Under the pieces are notes generated by a model, which made no database searches, was not told where the DNA came from, and saw only the letters and a program-made list of their open reading frames with translations. A DNA stretch of 64,000 bases, from NCBI GenBank assembly GCA_907165135.1, contig OU015570.1:248001-312000 (forward strand), in the 5' to 3' direction. The translations under genes and the position numbers were made by a program. Of the stretch, positions 31,468-43,784 are shown in pieces. The DNA comes from Oikopleura dioica (taxonomy: Eukaryota; Chordata; Appendicularia; Copelata; Oikopleuridae). Positions within the stretch are counted from its first letter, which is position 1. The number at the start of each line of letters is the position of its first letter.

Positions 31468-33945
31468 GCGAGTGGAATTATCTTCGTTGTCGTCTTCTGC
31501 TGCTGGTCGAGTCGGGCGGAAATCTAAATTCTAAATGTTAGTTCCAACGTTACGTTTGCACGTGACGTTCTAAATGTTCTGGGCGTGACTTACCGCGTTG
31601 TCCGATTTCGACGACTGACTTGTCGAAACCTGAAACGGTACAGAGAGCGAGCGTAAAATTCAAACCGTTACGATGCGCCATAATTATGCGTGCGAGGAAA
31701 TTTAAACTTTCGAAGAAGTCAAAGAGTCGTATACAACAACGACCTTCGTCCTACTTAGGCTCAGTACTGACGGAGTCAGTTTTACGAAGGACTTGAAGAT
31801 AGTGCCGTCGATCATGAGTTGGAGAAGCTAAGGACTCATATTGGAACTCGAGAAAACAGTCGACGTGAGGTTCCGATTGGACTTCCAAGTATTGTCATAC
31901 AGAAAATCAAATCCTTCGGTGGTATTGATGGTAACGATTCCCGCGCCTTTTTCTAGTTTCCAGGTTCTCCGGCCGAATCTAACAAAACTTGCCGGACATA
32001 TGCATAAAGACAAGCTTTGAAAAACTGAACTAGCCGATCTTTCGAAATGAGTCTCTTTGACACCATTTTTGGGTGTTTTTTGACGAGAAAAATAGCACTA
32101 AAGTGATTAGAAGCTGATCAGAAGTGCCTTACCACCGGGTGAGATATTCAAGAGCAGAGTTCGAAATCTGAAAGAAAATGGCGACTGCCACTGCCAAGCG
32201 ACTGACAACATTTTTTGAATGGCGAGTGCCACTGCCAAGTGACTGCCAGCCTATTTTAAATTGCAACTGCCACTGCCAAGTGACTGCCAAAATCGGCAGC
32301 TGCCAGTCGACTGCCAAATACTTAGGGTGGCCGCAAAAATATGAGCTTTTGACTCAAGTGACCAAATGACTTGAAATGAACGGTGATGGTACTTTAGAGG
32401 TCAAGGATCAATATTTTGAAAAAAGGCCACCCTACAAATACTGCCGATTTCGATATTATTTTAAAAATTATTTAAGTCAAACTAAGTTCAAAACAGTCTT
32501 ATTCATAAGTAAAACATAAAAGAGACAATATCTGAGATTTAAATGTCTCTTCTGATTAAAAAATTGAAAATACAAGGGCGCGAATTTGAATCATTTGCCT
32601 TGTTTTTTGTGGTTCTAGAAAAAAATTTTAGAAAGAAATTAATATCTTTCGAAGTGGCAGTCGGTTGGCAGCTGCCATTACAGTGGTGAATCCTCGATTG
32701 GGAAGGTCACTTTGACTTGCCGCTTCCCAATCGAGGATTCGGTCCGCACCGCACTTCTCTAGAGATTGGCTTGCTATATGCGCTGCCGCTTCCCAATCGA
32801 GGATTCAGCGCGTCCTTCCCAATCGAGGATTCACCACTGTAACTGCCAGCTTCAAGTGACAGTCGTGGCAGTACTGCCAACAAATTTCGAACTCTGTTCA
32901 AGAGTACCCTTGGAAGAAAGCTAAGGGTCGATTCTATCAACACACCGAAAAATTCAAGATTTCACTTTCAAGGGGTCGAATGTGATAAATATTTCGGCAG
33001 GCAGCCGAATGGAATATACAAATAAGACTCGTTTTTAGGAAAAATATTTGGGTACGAGCCGAAACAAAAACAGTATTTGATGTCTTTTGAGGAGATTATC
33101 ATCCTGATTTGCGCTGGTAAGTGCATTCAATGAGTGTGCCTTATCAATTTTCACCTAAAAATCTCGAGTTATTTTCTGTTCTCATACTCAGAAACTCATC
33201 TCTGGCTTCATTCTTCATTTCGCAAAAATAAAGGAAGCCGATGAATCATCGGCGATGATAAAAAATTGAAATCGTAGTATCTGCTTTAATTAAGGTTAGG
33301 GTTAGGGGCACCTGCAAAAGTGACGGAACAAATTATCCGAGGGGGATAGGCTAGGGTTAGTTAGGGTTACTAAAGGTAACCCTAAGTAACCCTTGACTAG
33401 ACCCCGGCATCTTAGGACCTAAGGGGCGAAGCCCCGTGGTCAGGGAACTTGGATTCCTCGATTTCTGTCATCTTGCTCGCTTTTTTGCCGAAATCTTATT
33501 GCTAGAAACGACCTTAAAAGTGAAAAAGATTTCGGTAGCCTGCCGTAATATTTTTGTGAAAAAAGTGAAAAAGTTTCGGCTGTTACCGAAATATTAATCA
33601 GAAAATAAGCTCACCATATTTCGGTAGTTTTACCGAAACATTTTTCCATACTACCGTTCTACCGGTAAAAACCGGTTCAGTGAGTTAATCGATTCATAAG
33701 CTTAAATTTAAGTTAATTTGAGCTCATTGTCATCCATGTTGGTTATGCTTTTTGGTGGTTCTCTTATCAAATGAATTCTTGTTTCTGATTAAGAATAGAG
33801 GAGCGGTTGAGCATTTTGTTGTCATTCTGTTTTTTGAATTTGAACTCAAAAAGGTTGCTAATCTCGATGAGAGTAGGTCAATCTGATAAGAGATGAGATC
33901 CAGAAAAACGCGAACATCAAGAAATACCTCACGACTAATAATCTC
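31468..33945. repeat. Right arm of the large inverted duplication
   Basis: Inverse of 25110-26923. It includes the MITE twin 32681-32839 and an extra 0.8-kb TTTCGG-type element that ends near 33650 and carries the telomere-like core at 33290-33400. The arm stops inside the LTR-like sequence, short of the primer site. Confidence 0.85.
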
Positions 33946-34173
33946 TCACTTCTGCGGCAGTGAATTCGCATCGCTTCGCTTTCGCTCTTTGTAAATTCAA
34001 TTCGCTTCGCTTTCGCTTTTTATGAAAAATTTTCGGGAAAATTTTGCTCAAAATAAATCGTTCTAAGAGTTGAATATTTTTTATTTTTATTTATAAATAA
34101 GAATGTGCACAACATCCTCAGAATTGCAATAATTGCCCTTTATTTTTCAAAAATAGTAAGGAAATCAATAAAG
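33946..34173. other. Intron just upstream of exon B
   Basis: Two TTCGCTTCGCTTTCGCT copies, then AT-rich sequence leading to the AATAAAG acceptor. Confidence 0.4.
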
Positions 34174-34266
34174 CTAGAAAGTTATATAAGAAAATATATT
34201 AGTTCAACTGTCCAGGCGAAAATCGACGATAGGCAAAAACTAGATTATCTTTCCGAGATAAGAAAA
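34174..34266 (+). CDS. ADCY10-like: ADCY10-like, exon B (C1-C2 linker)
   Basis: A 31-codon stretch aligns to the ADCY10 linker helix: LESYIRKYI, then AKIDDRQKLDYLSEIRK against the family's ...KQIDDKQLQGYLSEL. It is preceded by AATAAAG (AG acceptor) and followed by GCTTTCC, giving a GC-AG intron to exon C in phase 0. Lies 13.3 kb from exon A across an intron full of transposons. Short, but the match is collinear and in order, which raises confidence. Confidence 0.7.
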
Positions 34267-34498
34267 GCTTTCCAATCTTTTTGTAAAATAAATAGTGGAC
34301 ATCAAGGGTATGAAGAAATTTGACAATGTGCAATGACTTATTGCGTGTGAGCCAATGAGTTACTGCATCTAAAGATTGAATTTTGGGGTAAAATTTTCCC
34401 CCGGAAAATCGGGCGGCCACGGTACAAAAGTGAAATTTGTACCGGCGGTACAAAATTTAATAATACTGCCAAATACTGCCGATTTCGATATTATTTAA

Positions 34499-34631
34499 CC
34501 CGTTAACAGGGCAGTAGGCTTTTGCCTACGCAAGAGCCCGTCGGTGATTGATTCAAATCATGAACCCGCACACGCGATTGGTTACTCATTTCCACGCGTG
34601 GAGATTAAATCTCCACGGGGCTGTTAACGGG
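34499..34631. mobile_element. piggyBac-like MITE (TTAA target), 133 bp
   Basis: TTAA on both sides; ends CCCGTTAACAGGGC and CCCGTTAACAGCCC. Confidence 0.8.
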
Positions 34632-34861
34632 TTAAAATATTATACAGTCGTGGCAGAACTGCCAACAAATTTCGAACTCTGCGGTTCGGGAACGCAGCAC
34701 TTACAAAGGGTGCGGAAACTCCTCACACCACTTAACTAAAGCCTTTAGCATTAACTTCTTCCAGAAATATAGGTATGTGCTTTTTAAAATTTGCTATAAT
34801 CCCGGAAATATGGCCCTAAAAAGGCAGAAATTAGCGACGCGCAGCTCGCTCAGCGCGCGAT

Positions 34862-37119
34862 TGTAGGGCTCGAACAAGTCGAACCCTTATGGTTAAAAAG
34901 TATGAACTCTCTTTTAATTTGATAATTTGGTTTATTGCGAATATTCCGAATCTTGTCCCGCTTCTCGAGAGTCAGTTGGAGCACAGCTTATAAGGTGGTC
35001 GTAAATGGTAGTGCATAGAGACGCCCCTGGTGACCAGAGGATTGTGGATCGACTTATCGAACCCCACAATTCTCGGGCCTCCGGGGACATCCGGTCAATG
35101 GACGGTAAAGTGGCCCATGTGAGAGAAAATAAGTTGGATCGAAAAAGTTTTTAATCCATCTCTTCTGGCGGCACAAGCGGTCGTCGTTTTTTTTAGGTTT
35201 AAATAATCATATATGTGCATTTAAGGGAATGTCAGATCTGCATCATGACTGAGAATGATTATGAATTCAGTTTGTCAAAAGCGCGATAACACAGCTTGAT
35301 CGATGAACGCCAGTTAGAAAAGGAGTTATGGTGCGCGCTTTCTCTCTTGAGCTCACGCTTTGCCATAAAAGCTAAAGGACATGAATTAAAATAAAGATTT
35401 TGCTATGGAGCAAATGATGGACACGCTAGGACAAATAGAAATAAGAAAAGTGAGAATGAAATAAGCTATTGAATAAGATATAATAAATAAGACTTATGAT
35501 AAGAAAACAAAAGACTTGAGAGAAATGAAAAATATAAGCAGTAATAATTGACTTCTTTGGATTTCTTGGCGTTTTGCGGCGGACTGATAACACTAGGCTA
35601 CGATGAGTTGTACCTCGCATATTCTTGGTATCATCCAGTGAAGTAGTTTTGTTTCCTTCATTCCTTCTTTCTGCTCCTGAGATTGTTAGGAATGAGGCTC
35701 CGCTTCGCAGCGTTTCGGCTTGCGTGTGCGTCGAAACTCATCTTTCCGAACCCGGCCGGGGTTTTTCTTCGAATCTTCCTGATTTTCTGGTGACTTCCTC
35801 CAATTTTTGCTCATTAGGTCCCCTGCTGCATTATCTTTCCAATATTCTCTCAAAGAGCAGCATCATGTTTTGCTTTTTTCCGTTTCATCTCTTCTCTTCT
35901 TTCCATCACATATCGTATTCATCTCATCTTATCAATTGAGCCAATTCATTATTTTGAGTCAGAATCGTAAGTCACATACGAGTTCGAATCATCTTCCGAG
36001 TCGGTGTCACTTGAGGCATATGAGTAGCAGTCAGTGCAGCTAGACGAGTACTCATCATCAAAAGATCTCGATGATGATGATTCGCTCTCGTACATCCGGG
36101 AGACTAGAGATTCGAGCGCGTTGGTAAAGTCGTCGATGTTCTCGGTAGCGTCGTACTCGTCGTCTCTTAATCTGTTCCAGATGTCTAAAGCATCACCATT
36201 CGTTTTGTTCATGGACATAAAAATGGCTGCATCAGGTTTCAGGTTGTAGGTGTTTTTGAAAACCTCGATTTTTCTGACGAATCGTTGAACAGAGATCAGG
36301 TCCTCTTCTTCTGTACAGTTGTAGGGACGATGCCATGTCGGAGCGAATTCCAAGTGTTCTCTTTCGTATTTCGTAAGATCCATGTTTTCCCCTCTCTGGT
36401 AAGATCTGTTCCGTTGATGGTTGGTTTCGGTTTATCACCGAGAAGCTGCTGCGTATGCACGGTGGTAATTATCACAATTATCCAAAAGGTTAATTGGTGC
36501 ATATCAGCGGATGAATCTTACGGGGTAATTACGCTGTTAATTTGATGGTTGTTCGCTGACGGTGACCGCAAATTGCGTCGTTGATCTTTGGACGGTGAAG
36601 TTTACGGAGTTTTTTCTTTGGATAAGAAGGGTGTTTATCCAACAGGCGAATCGAGTTTCCAAGTCTCTGTGATGGTGTCCGTGTAGGTATGCCAATCGCG
36701 GGGTCGTTGGGTGTGTATTGAAGGTGTTTTTGTGTTCTGGCTAAGATTGATGCGGTTCGGTGATGTGTTTTGTTGGTGAGTTTTGCGTGGTGTTGTTGTG
36801 CTGCAGTTATAGTCTGTTATTTTCGACGTCTCTAGTGTAGAAGTGTTGTGTTGGCTGTGGTGGATGGCTCTCTCTTCGACCGGAGCGTCAGCTCGACACT
36901 TCAGTCACCATTTGTAGGGCTCGAACAAGTCGAACCCTTATGGTTAAAAAGTATGAACTCTCTTTTAATTTGATAATTTGGTTTATTGCGAATATTCCGA
37001 ATCTTGTCCCGCTTCTCGAGAGTCAGTTGGAGCACAGCTTATAAGGTGGTCGTAAATGGTAGTGCATAGAGACGCCCCTGGTGACCAGAGGATTGTGGAT
37101 CGACTTATCGAACCCCACA
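34862..37119 (-). mobile_element. Recent LTR retrotransposon with 144-aa Gag-like ORF
   Basis: LTRs 34862-35068 and 36913-37119 (207 bp each, TG...CA) appear identical by eye. 4-bp duplication CGAT. The empty site at 8.30 kb (CGCGCGATGGCC) confirms it. The primer site TGGTGACTGAAGTG is next to the right LTR, so the element reads leftward. The 1.84-kb interior lacks RT and integrase, so it is non-autonomous. Lies antisense in intron B-C. Confidence 0.92.
35949..36383 (-). CDS. Gag-like protein of the young LTR element
   Basis: 144 residues. The first 90 form a compact charged/aromatic region reminiscent of retrotransposon capsid N-termini, ending in a helix with alternating Leu. The last 50 are an acidic Ser/Asp/Tyr-rich tail. 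No zinc finger, protease or RT. Supplying a small structural protein while borrowing pol would fit a non-autonomous element. Family match not certain. Confidence 0.5.
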   Translation of the reverse strand: MDLTKYEREHLEFAPTWHRPYNCTEEEDLISVQRFVRKIEVFKNTYNLKPDAAIFMSMNKTNGDALDIWNRLRDDEYDATENIDDFTNALESLVSRMYESESSSSRSFDDEYSSSCTDCYSYASSDTDSEDDSNSYVTYDSDSK

Positions 37120-38221
37120 CGATGGCCTAGGGGCACCGCAAGGGTGGCAACGTTCAAACTTCTTCGGAAATTAATTATTTTTCAAATTTCCTTAATTAAG
37201 AAACAAAAATCAAAAAATGATAATAAAAATAAAAAAATAACTATAAAAAACTTAAGAAAAACTAATTTTTAAATAAAATCACATATTAAAGGAATGATTT
37301 AAAACATTATTTATTATTTGTAAAAACCATAATTTAAGAAAATAAGTGAATAATAAGCCTAACTTAGAATACGGGTGAGGGTGGGGGTGGGGACATGGCT
37401 GAGACAAATAAAGAAAGGTGAAAGCCCCGGCCTATGTCAAGCCCATTTAAAATTAAAAGCCAGGGACGGGGCTGAGACGGCCCGAAGGGCGGTCAATACT
37501 GAAAATGGCACGAATGGCACGGATGGCACAAACTCACTGAAAATGGCCCGAAAACAGAGACACATTTTTTTGCGAATTTACCTTGAGGAATATTATGAAT
37601 TAAACTTGGGAATTAACGGATTTAGTTGTAACGATAATTATTTAACAACTTGAAAAGTTTTTTCTGAAAATGGCACGACGAAAAGACCTGTTTTCGGGCG
37701 ATTCGTGCCATTCGTGACATTCGTGCCATTCGTGCCATTTTCAGTACTGTCGCGAAGGGCCGTCTAGCCCACTTAAAATTAAAAGCCAGGGACGGGGCTG
37801 AGACGGCCCGAAGGGCCGTCAAGCCCATTGAAAATTAAAAGGCAGGGACGGGGCTGAGACGGCCCGAAAGGCCGTCAAGCCCATTTTAAATTAAAAGCTA
37901 GGGACGGCCCGAAGATTTTAAACTTTCCTAAAATGGTCATTTTGTGCCAGACTTGCATTGTAGCATCTTATCTTTTGGCTTTTATAGGAAATGGATAATT
38001 TCCTGAAATAAATTAATAAATTAGTTATTTTGAAAAATTAATAATTTAGACCCTTTTTCATATTTCTAGGGCTTTTGTTTAAAAAGATTCTCAATATTTA
38101 TGATTTTAGAGCCATTTTATGAGGGTTACTTGAGTTAGCAAAAGCGCCAGACAGCGCTCTGGTCTGTTTTCTTTGTGAACACCCTTGGAGCGCCTGAGGC
38201 ATCGCGCCGCGCGCTCTTTAA
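37120..38221. repeat. Dispersed G-rich repeats around a foldback-like element
   Basis: Four copies of the GACGGGGCTGAGACGGCCCGAAG family at 37.44-37.92 kb; the second is split by 37492-37752. Nothing coding. Confidence 0.7.
37492..37752. mobile_element. Foldback-like element, iteron ATGGCACGA
   Basis: Both ends ACTGAAAATGGCACGAATGGCACG. Duplication CGAAGGGC(G/C) at 37483-37491 and 37753-37761. Confidence 0.88.
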
Positions 38222-38704
38222 CCCGTTGCCGAGCGCTCCGCTACATTGGCTTGCCGCTCGCGTAGCATCCTCAATGCTACGACTTTGAGCGCTATTTTCT
38301 CCCACTTCCACTTATTTTTTATGGAAATTTTTTCTCGGCATTATTTATCGAAGCCTCATCTATTACATTCTTATTATTTCTCACAAGTTAACTGGATCTA
38401 AAAACCGAAAATAGGGAAAGAAGAAGGGTTTCTTCAGCGGCGCCATTGTTCAAGTCTAGAGAAAAAGACAATGGCGCGCCGCAGAACAATAGAAAAGAAG
38501 CGCCGCGAGGGCTGACTTCCTTTTTCTTTCTTATTTTCTAGGGACAAATAAATATTATTATATAATTTGAAAGCGGCAGACCTATTCAGAAAAGGCTGAA
38601 ATTTCCTAAAATCAAAAATTTTTTGAAATCGGCATATTTGATCACGAGATATTTAGCTTGAAAGGCGCTTGTAGCATCCTGAATGCTACGCGCTCGGCAA
38701 CGGG
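38222..38704. mobile_element. piggyBac-like element (TTAA target), 483 bp
   Basis: TTAA-flanked, ends CCCGTTGCCGAGCGC in inverted orientation, subterminal GTAGCATCCT(C/G)AATGCTACG hairpins. No ORF of note. Confidence 0.85.
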
Positions 38705-39083
38705 TTAAAAATAGCTCATAATTTACCATAAAATGTCAATTTCGTAAAATTGAGGCCATCCTCCAAAAAAGGATTTCAGTTTCGAATTAAGAAGACAAAA
38801 TAACATATTTTTAACATTCTTAATTTTAAAAAACGGGCCATCTTGGGTGATTTTGAATTTTTACCCACTTTGCGCCCTCATAGTTTCTCAACCCTTTTAT
38901 AGATTTTTTTGGTTAAAGTGTCAAAATGCTTGTTTTTTATAGTTGTCTAGCATATCTTATTTTGAGAATTATACGAGCATTATTTCGGGTAGCTATTTTT
39001 TGAGCGTGGACCCTAATCATATTTGCTCAAGGCCTCAACCGTCTTACACGGAAGTTGCTCTGAGCTCGGGCTAGATGTAGCCT
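38705..39083. repeat. Empty-site locus for two insertions
   Basis: 38.83-39.02 kb is collinear with 11.6/12.88-13.62 kb but lacks both the foldback-like element 11631-12875 and the TRIM 12971-13532. Confidence 0.85.
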
Positions 39084-39343
39084 GGGGCGCACTGGTTATA
39101 TCGCCGAATGTCGCCGAATGTCGCTGAATGTCGCCGAATGTCGCCGAATGTCGCCACTTATTTTCAAATAATAGGGATTATGAAAGAAAATTGTTTTTTT
39201 GCCTAAATTTTCAAAACAAACTTGTTTTAGAAACGAAAAACGCGGAAATAGTAGAATGCGCGGCAAAAGAAGGGCAAAAGAACATTCGGCGACATTCGGC
39301 GACATTCGGCGACATTCAGCGACATTCGGCGACATTCGGCGAC
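39084..39343. mobile_element. Foldback-like element, iteron TCGCCGAATG, exact 9-bp TSD
   Basis: ATGTAGCCT on both sides (39075-39083, 39344-39352). Five to six TCGCCGAATG units at the left, six inverted at the right. Confidence 0.93.
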
Positions 39344-39485
39344 ATGTAGCCTCCTTGGGAGTAAGCACTCGTCGGTGGGGCCCTTGCATCCTCTAAGCTC
39401 TGTTGGAGACCTTGCCGTTAAAGTTTGACCTCAACTCAAAGAGGCCCTTCGAAGTTAAAGTCATGTTTAAGCTTTAAATAGGCAG

Positions 39486-39645
39486 TGCACTATTCTTTTT
39501 ATAAATCTCGTATTTGATCTCAAGGAACAGCGACGCGATTACACAGAGCAACTCGGTAAAACCTTGCAGAATGCTTTTGAAATTGTTGATGAAAGTTTAA
39601 GATCATTTGGCGGGGAAATCAATAAACTTTTTATGTTTGACAAAG
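39486..39645 (+). CDS. ADCY10-like: ADCY10-like, exon C (start of C2 cyclase domain)
   Basis: Begins after GGCAG and encodes CTILFINLVFD, the first strand of the second cyclase domain (TIVFVNLMF in the vertebrate protein), a helix, then GGEINKLFMFDK, matching the conserved GQINKVFMFDKG. Homology ends with the codon split after 39645 (one base into the Gly codon), where the intron starts ACATG. Exon D restores the split codon. Phase and sequence both fit. Confidence 0.8.
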
Positions 39646-39892
39646 ACATGATTCTACAATCGCACAAATCGAGTTACCAAGTATTGAAACAATCCTTACG
39701 CACTGTTCCGGATTATTTTTTCAATAAAAATTGCAAAATTTTGGGAATTAAGCGTATTTTCACTTTAAGAAATTTTGGCCATATTTTTGCTCGACAAAAA
39801 TCTTTGTCTAAAATAACGGTAAACACCGACAACAGTTGGTTTCTATTTTCCGGGCAAATAATGTCCCCTCGTTTCCAAAAAATTTCCATATA

Positions 39893-40289
39893 CAGTTTTT
39901 ATGGAATTTTTGGACATCAAATTTTTGGACATTTTTGCTATTATAAGGGGTTTTCTTGGGACACTTTTCAAAAGTGCCCGTATCAAATTTTGACATTTTC
40001 TGCGCCTAATTTTCAAATTTTCTGTTTATTTTTTTGCCAGATATGACGTTTTTCTTATTAAAAATCTTACTTTTTCTTTGAGAAAGATAAGATTGAAGGT
40101 TTATCTCGTACCCCTAAAACATTTTTTGTCTTAAGAAGAAGGATTAAACAAAGAATGATTGGGATTTTCCTCAAAAAAAATTTTTAAGCGATTTGGATGG
40201 GACATTTTTTTGGCCGCGTGTATCAAATTTTTGGACATTTTTGCGAAAATCTTGGGACAAAAAATGTCCAAAAATTCCATAATTTACTG
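39893..40289. mobile_element. Mariner-type MITE, TGTGGACA family variant
   Basis: TA-flanked. The repeated word is TTTTTGGACA where relatives have TTTGTGGACA, at both ends. Confidence 0.85.
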
Positions 40290-41805
40290 TACAGTGAAAA
40301 CCAATTTTAAGGCCGATTTTCGGATGACAGCGAATTTCAAAAGTGGCCTAAAAATGGATATTTTTGTCTCGAGTTGGATGACAAAGAATTTTTTCATTCT
40401 TTGGAAAAAATGATGAATGAGGGTTATAGGCTATGCGTGACGATCAGAACTACCGAGAGCGACAAATTTCACGACGGAGCGCGTAATACATTGGGGCATT
40501 TGCGCGTCTTTTTCTTGCCCCGATCTTTTGCTCTTTTGGCGCGCGAATTGCGCCACGTGGGAATGGATCCTCCTCGAAGAACAACAACAACTCCCCGTCT
40601 AGAAACATTTTCCACAATTCCTTTCTCTCAAGAATTCGCCGAGGAAACTTTTTCTTTCTTCAATTCTTCTTACATTTGATTTATTTAAATAAAAATTAAT
40701 AAACTAAATAATAATAATATGCTAAAAATAAAAAATCTTAAAATTAAAAAATATATATTCAAGACTTGTAATCAAAACCATAATATGGTTGTAAATATTT
40801 TCAATTTGAATTTTATAAACAATGGGTGTGGGTGGGGTTGGGAACGTTACTGAGATTGATCACCTCGGAGTTCTTAGCCATCATCGAGCCCCTTTAATTT
40901 AAAAATCATGGAACGGGGCTGAGACGGCCCGAACAACATCTTTCAATCACTGGTTTTCCAGGAAGGCCGGTCTTCCACCTGAAAAAGTCCTCCAGGGGTC
41001 CTTCAAGAGTCACATGATCAAGATTATTCGTAATGATTATCTGTTTATAATATAGATCAATTTATCTAAAATAGTCTTTGTTAGACCTATCTTCCATCAA
41101 TTGGGTCTTCCACCAGATAAGGGTCCTCCATCAGGCATGGGAAAATACTAGAATGCGCGCAAAACAGGCAAAATCCCCGGCCGGCCTCACAGACTCCGTC
41201 GTGAAGTTTGTCGCTCTCGGTACCCCTATGCGTGACGCGGATGCATTCAGTGCATCCGACCCATCTAGAACAATTTTTTGCTTTTTTTGCCAATTTTAGA
41301 AGAAAAACAGCCTCAATTCGCTGTTGTAAGTGTCTAAGAGACCGAAATACCCGCTTCTTCGGCTTCGAAACAGGCTCGAAGTTACGTAACATGCATCAAA
41401 ATAGCTGTTCTCGAGACGAAAAGATTCATATTCTTTTTAAATTTTTGAATTCGGGCAAAATTTGAGAGAGAAATGGTCAGAAATCAATAAGCGGATGCAC
41501 TGAGTGCATCTGCGTCACGCATAGGGTTAAGGTACCTCATCTGGCCGAGGTCCCAAAAATTTTTAACGAAGATTGTTCTCCAGAGAATTTGCTTCAATTT
41601 GATATACATATTGCTTATATAACTGCCAGGTACTAAAAAGAGGGTCTTTAAAAACAGGTACCAAATACAAAAGAGTAATGCGGTGCGAAATTTTCATTTT
41701 TCGTAAGCTTCAATTTGCGCCCTTATCCTCCCCAAGATCTTCATCCAGTCAAAAGTTATTGATACCAAACCTAAAAAACGCGTCTTATTCAAGAATTCTC
41801 ACCTA
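40290..41805. repeat. Intron with repeats, no gene
   Basis: 40430-40490, 41195-41260 and 41490-41530 share CTATGCGTGACG and GGATGCACTGAGTGCATC palindromes. 40820-40935 is a G-rich family copy. The ORFs here are not convincing. Confidence 0.55.
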
Positions 41806-42574
41806 CAGTCGTTACGCACAACTCCGGACATTTTACTTCAGCAAAAGGGCAAAATGTCCGGAATTGTGCGGATTCTAGATGGAAAAAATTTTTGTTTTCA
41901 AAATGCTTGTTTTAAATTCAAAACGTAAAATGTCAAGAAAAAGCAGAGAAAACGGCCAGGATTTACCCGTGTCGATGCAGAATTCCAGCAAAGGCAGTTT
42001 TACTGTAGATTGAATCTGGCGCCAGATACAAGGAAGTCAGAAAACATTACCAGAAGAAAGAACAGAAATAGCTGGCTAGATCATCATTCTACGACTGGAA
42101 AAATAAAGCAGATGAGATTCTTGCTGCTGGAAAGATTGCGAACCGTTGCCGACCAGACTACAAGCAGAGTGACATTCGAAAAGAGTACATTCGGAGAAAT
42201 ATAAAGACAAGGAAGAAATAACGTCAATGTCTTTCCATCCAGACCGAATAATCAAGTCGTACAATTTGAAAATTACACAGTCAGTTAGGACGATGGTCTT
42301 TCTTCGGGGAGATGAAAATGGAACTGGCTCGGCTAATGATTTCCTCGGACTGGATTTTGCGCAACTTGATCTTGGAGATGATCGCGAGCAAGTCGATGAA
42401 CAACGAGAAGAAGCCATTGTAATTGCACCTCAACAGAAGCCAGAAAAGCCGAAAAAACAAGCAAGCATTCTTAGTTATTTTGCAAGAAAATGATCGATTA
42501 AAATAAAAATTTCAGTTAAAATTTTTTGTCGAATTGTCCGGAGTTGTGCGTTCCGGAATTGTGCGTAACGACTG
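41806..42574 (+). mobile_element. pogo-type deletion derivative
   Basis: TA-flanked ends CAGTCGTTACGCACAA(C/T)TCCGGA. The interior keeps the 3' part of a transposase frame. Confidence 0.85.
42227..42493 (+). pseudogene. C-terminus of a pogo/Tigger-like transposase with PIP box
   Basis: 88 codons; the acidic tail ends QASILSYFARK. Q-x-x-I-x-x-Y-F is a PCNA-binding box, known at the C-terminus of pogo transposases. DNA-binding and catalytic parts are missing. Confidence 0.6.
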
Positions 42575-43085
42575 TATATAAAGGGGTTATCCATTTTAAA
42601 AGGCCCCAACTTAAAAGGGACTTTTGCGTAAATTTGGCAGATTTTGTCATCCTAAAATTCCAACTTAAGGCTGAAACCCTTGTTTTGGCATCTTCAAAAA
42701 CCCGACTTCCAAAACGGAAAGACCTTAATTCGTCAAACTCGTCAGACTCGTCATACTCGTCAGACTCGTCAAACTCGTCAGACTTGTTTTGATTTAAAAA
42801 TTATTTTGATTGCAATAAAGCAAAACTTCGATCCCTAGTTTCTAGAGAAAATATCAATATCAGCATCAAAAAATCAACACTGTCACAAAATTATCATAAC
42901 CTGAATTCGTCAAACTCGGCAGACTGGTCAAACGGTATGACTAGGCTTTACGGACTAAAATTTGGCCATTTTTTCTAGCTTAATAAGGGGGTTAGATTTT
43001 CAGGGTTTCAATACCTGAAATACATTAAGGATGTTCCAAGGAACAAAAAAATGTATTACAGCAAAATCATCAAGTCACGTGATCG

Positions 43086-43664
43086 GTGATAACACTGATA
43101 CGGCCTAATTCTTCGGCTTGAAGGCCGAAGGATTGATGCGTGTAAGAACACTGATTTTTCGGCGAAAACCGAAGAATAAGTGATAAAAAATGCACTGATT
43201 CTTCGGCTAAGGAAAATTTATCCACAGATTCCTCTGCCCCTTACCACGGGGCGCCGCCCCTTTGATCCTTAAATGCCGGGGTCTAGTCTATGGTTACTAA
43301 GGGTTACCTTTGGTAACCCTAACTAACCCTAGCCTATTCCCCTCGGGTAAGTTTGTTCTGTCATTTTGCCCAGTGCCCCCTAACCCTAACCTCAAATTAT
43401 ACAAAGTACTTATTGCTAAAAATGAGTTTTTCTCTAGAAAATGTCTTCGTTGCATAAGTAAGTGCATAAGTTGCGGTAAGTTATGACTCATAGATTTCAA
43501 TTAGCAAAAGATTTTTGATAATGGATTCTAGAAAATTTGCCGAAGAATCGCTATCAATTTAATAATTAATCCTTCGGTTCAAGGGAATTCTCAATATGGC
43601 GAAGAATCAGTGTTATTGAAAGCATCAATTCTTCGGTCTTGCCGAAGAATCAACCCATAGCACG
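43086..43664. mobile_element. Foldback-like element, TTCTTCGGC iterons and telomere-like core
   Basis: ACGTGATCG duplicated (43077-43085, 43665-43673). The empty site at 52.90 kb (GTCACGTGATCGTGCTC) is unbroken. Multiple TTCTTCGGC units at both ends; the middle (43240-43400) is the telomere-like core with CCGGGGTCTAGTC upstream. Confidence 0.93.
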
Positions 43665-43784
43665 ACGTGATCGCGCTCAAATTTGCCCTGAAAGTGCTGA
43701 AAATGGGCCATTTTTAGTTTTCACGTGATTTGGCCACCTACGAGACTCACTATTATTAAAAATTATATATTTATAAAAAGAGTT

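Noticed and set aside
34749-34772. 24-nt microexon candidate (AG before, GTATGT after) between cyclase exons B and C
   Set aside because: Its reading phases do not join exon B or exon C, and the B-C junction is already complete without it.
36034-36249. Plus-strand ORF opposite the Gag-like ORF
   Set aside because: Shadow of the Ser/Asp-rich tail codons on the other strand.
39098-39343. CRISPR-like array of repeated 10-mers
   Set aside because: Units are contiguous without spacers, inverted at the two ends, and flanked by a 9-bp duplication; it is a transposon.
42526-42792. 88-codon ORF ending in Ser/Asn/Asp repeats
   Set aside because: The repeat is a translation of the CTCGTCAGA iterons and the frame crosses a pogo element end.
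43290-43400. True telomere or interstitial telomere scar
   Set aside because: Only a few TTAGGG-like units occur, always with the same non-telomeric flanks at several loci; it is part of a dispersed element.
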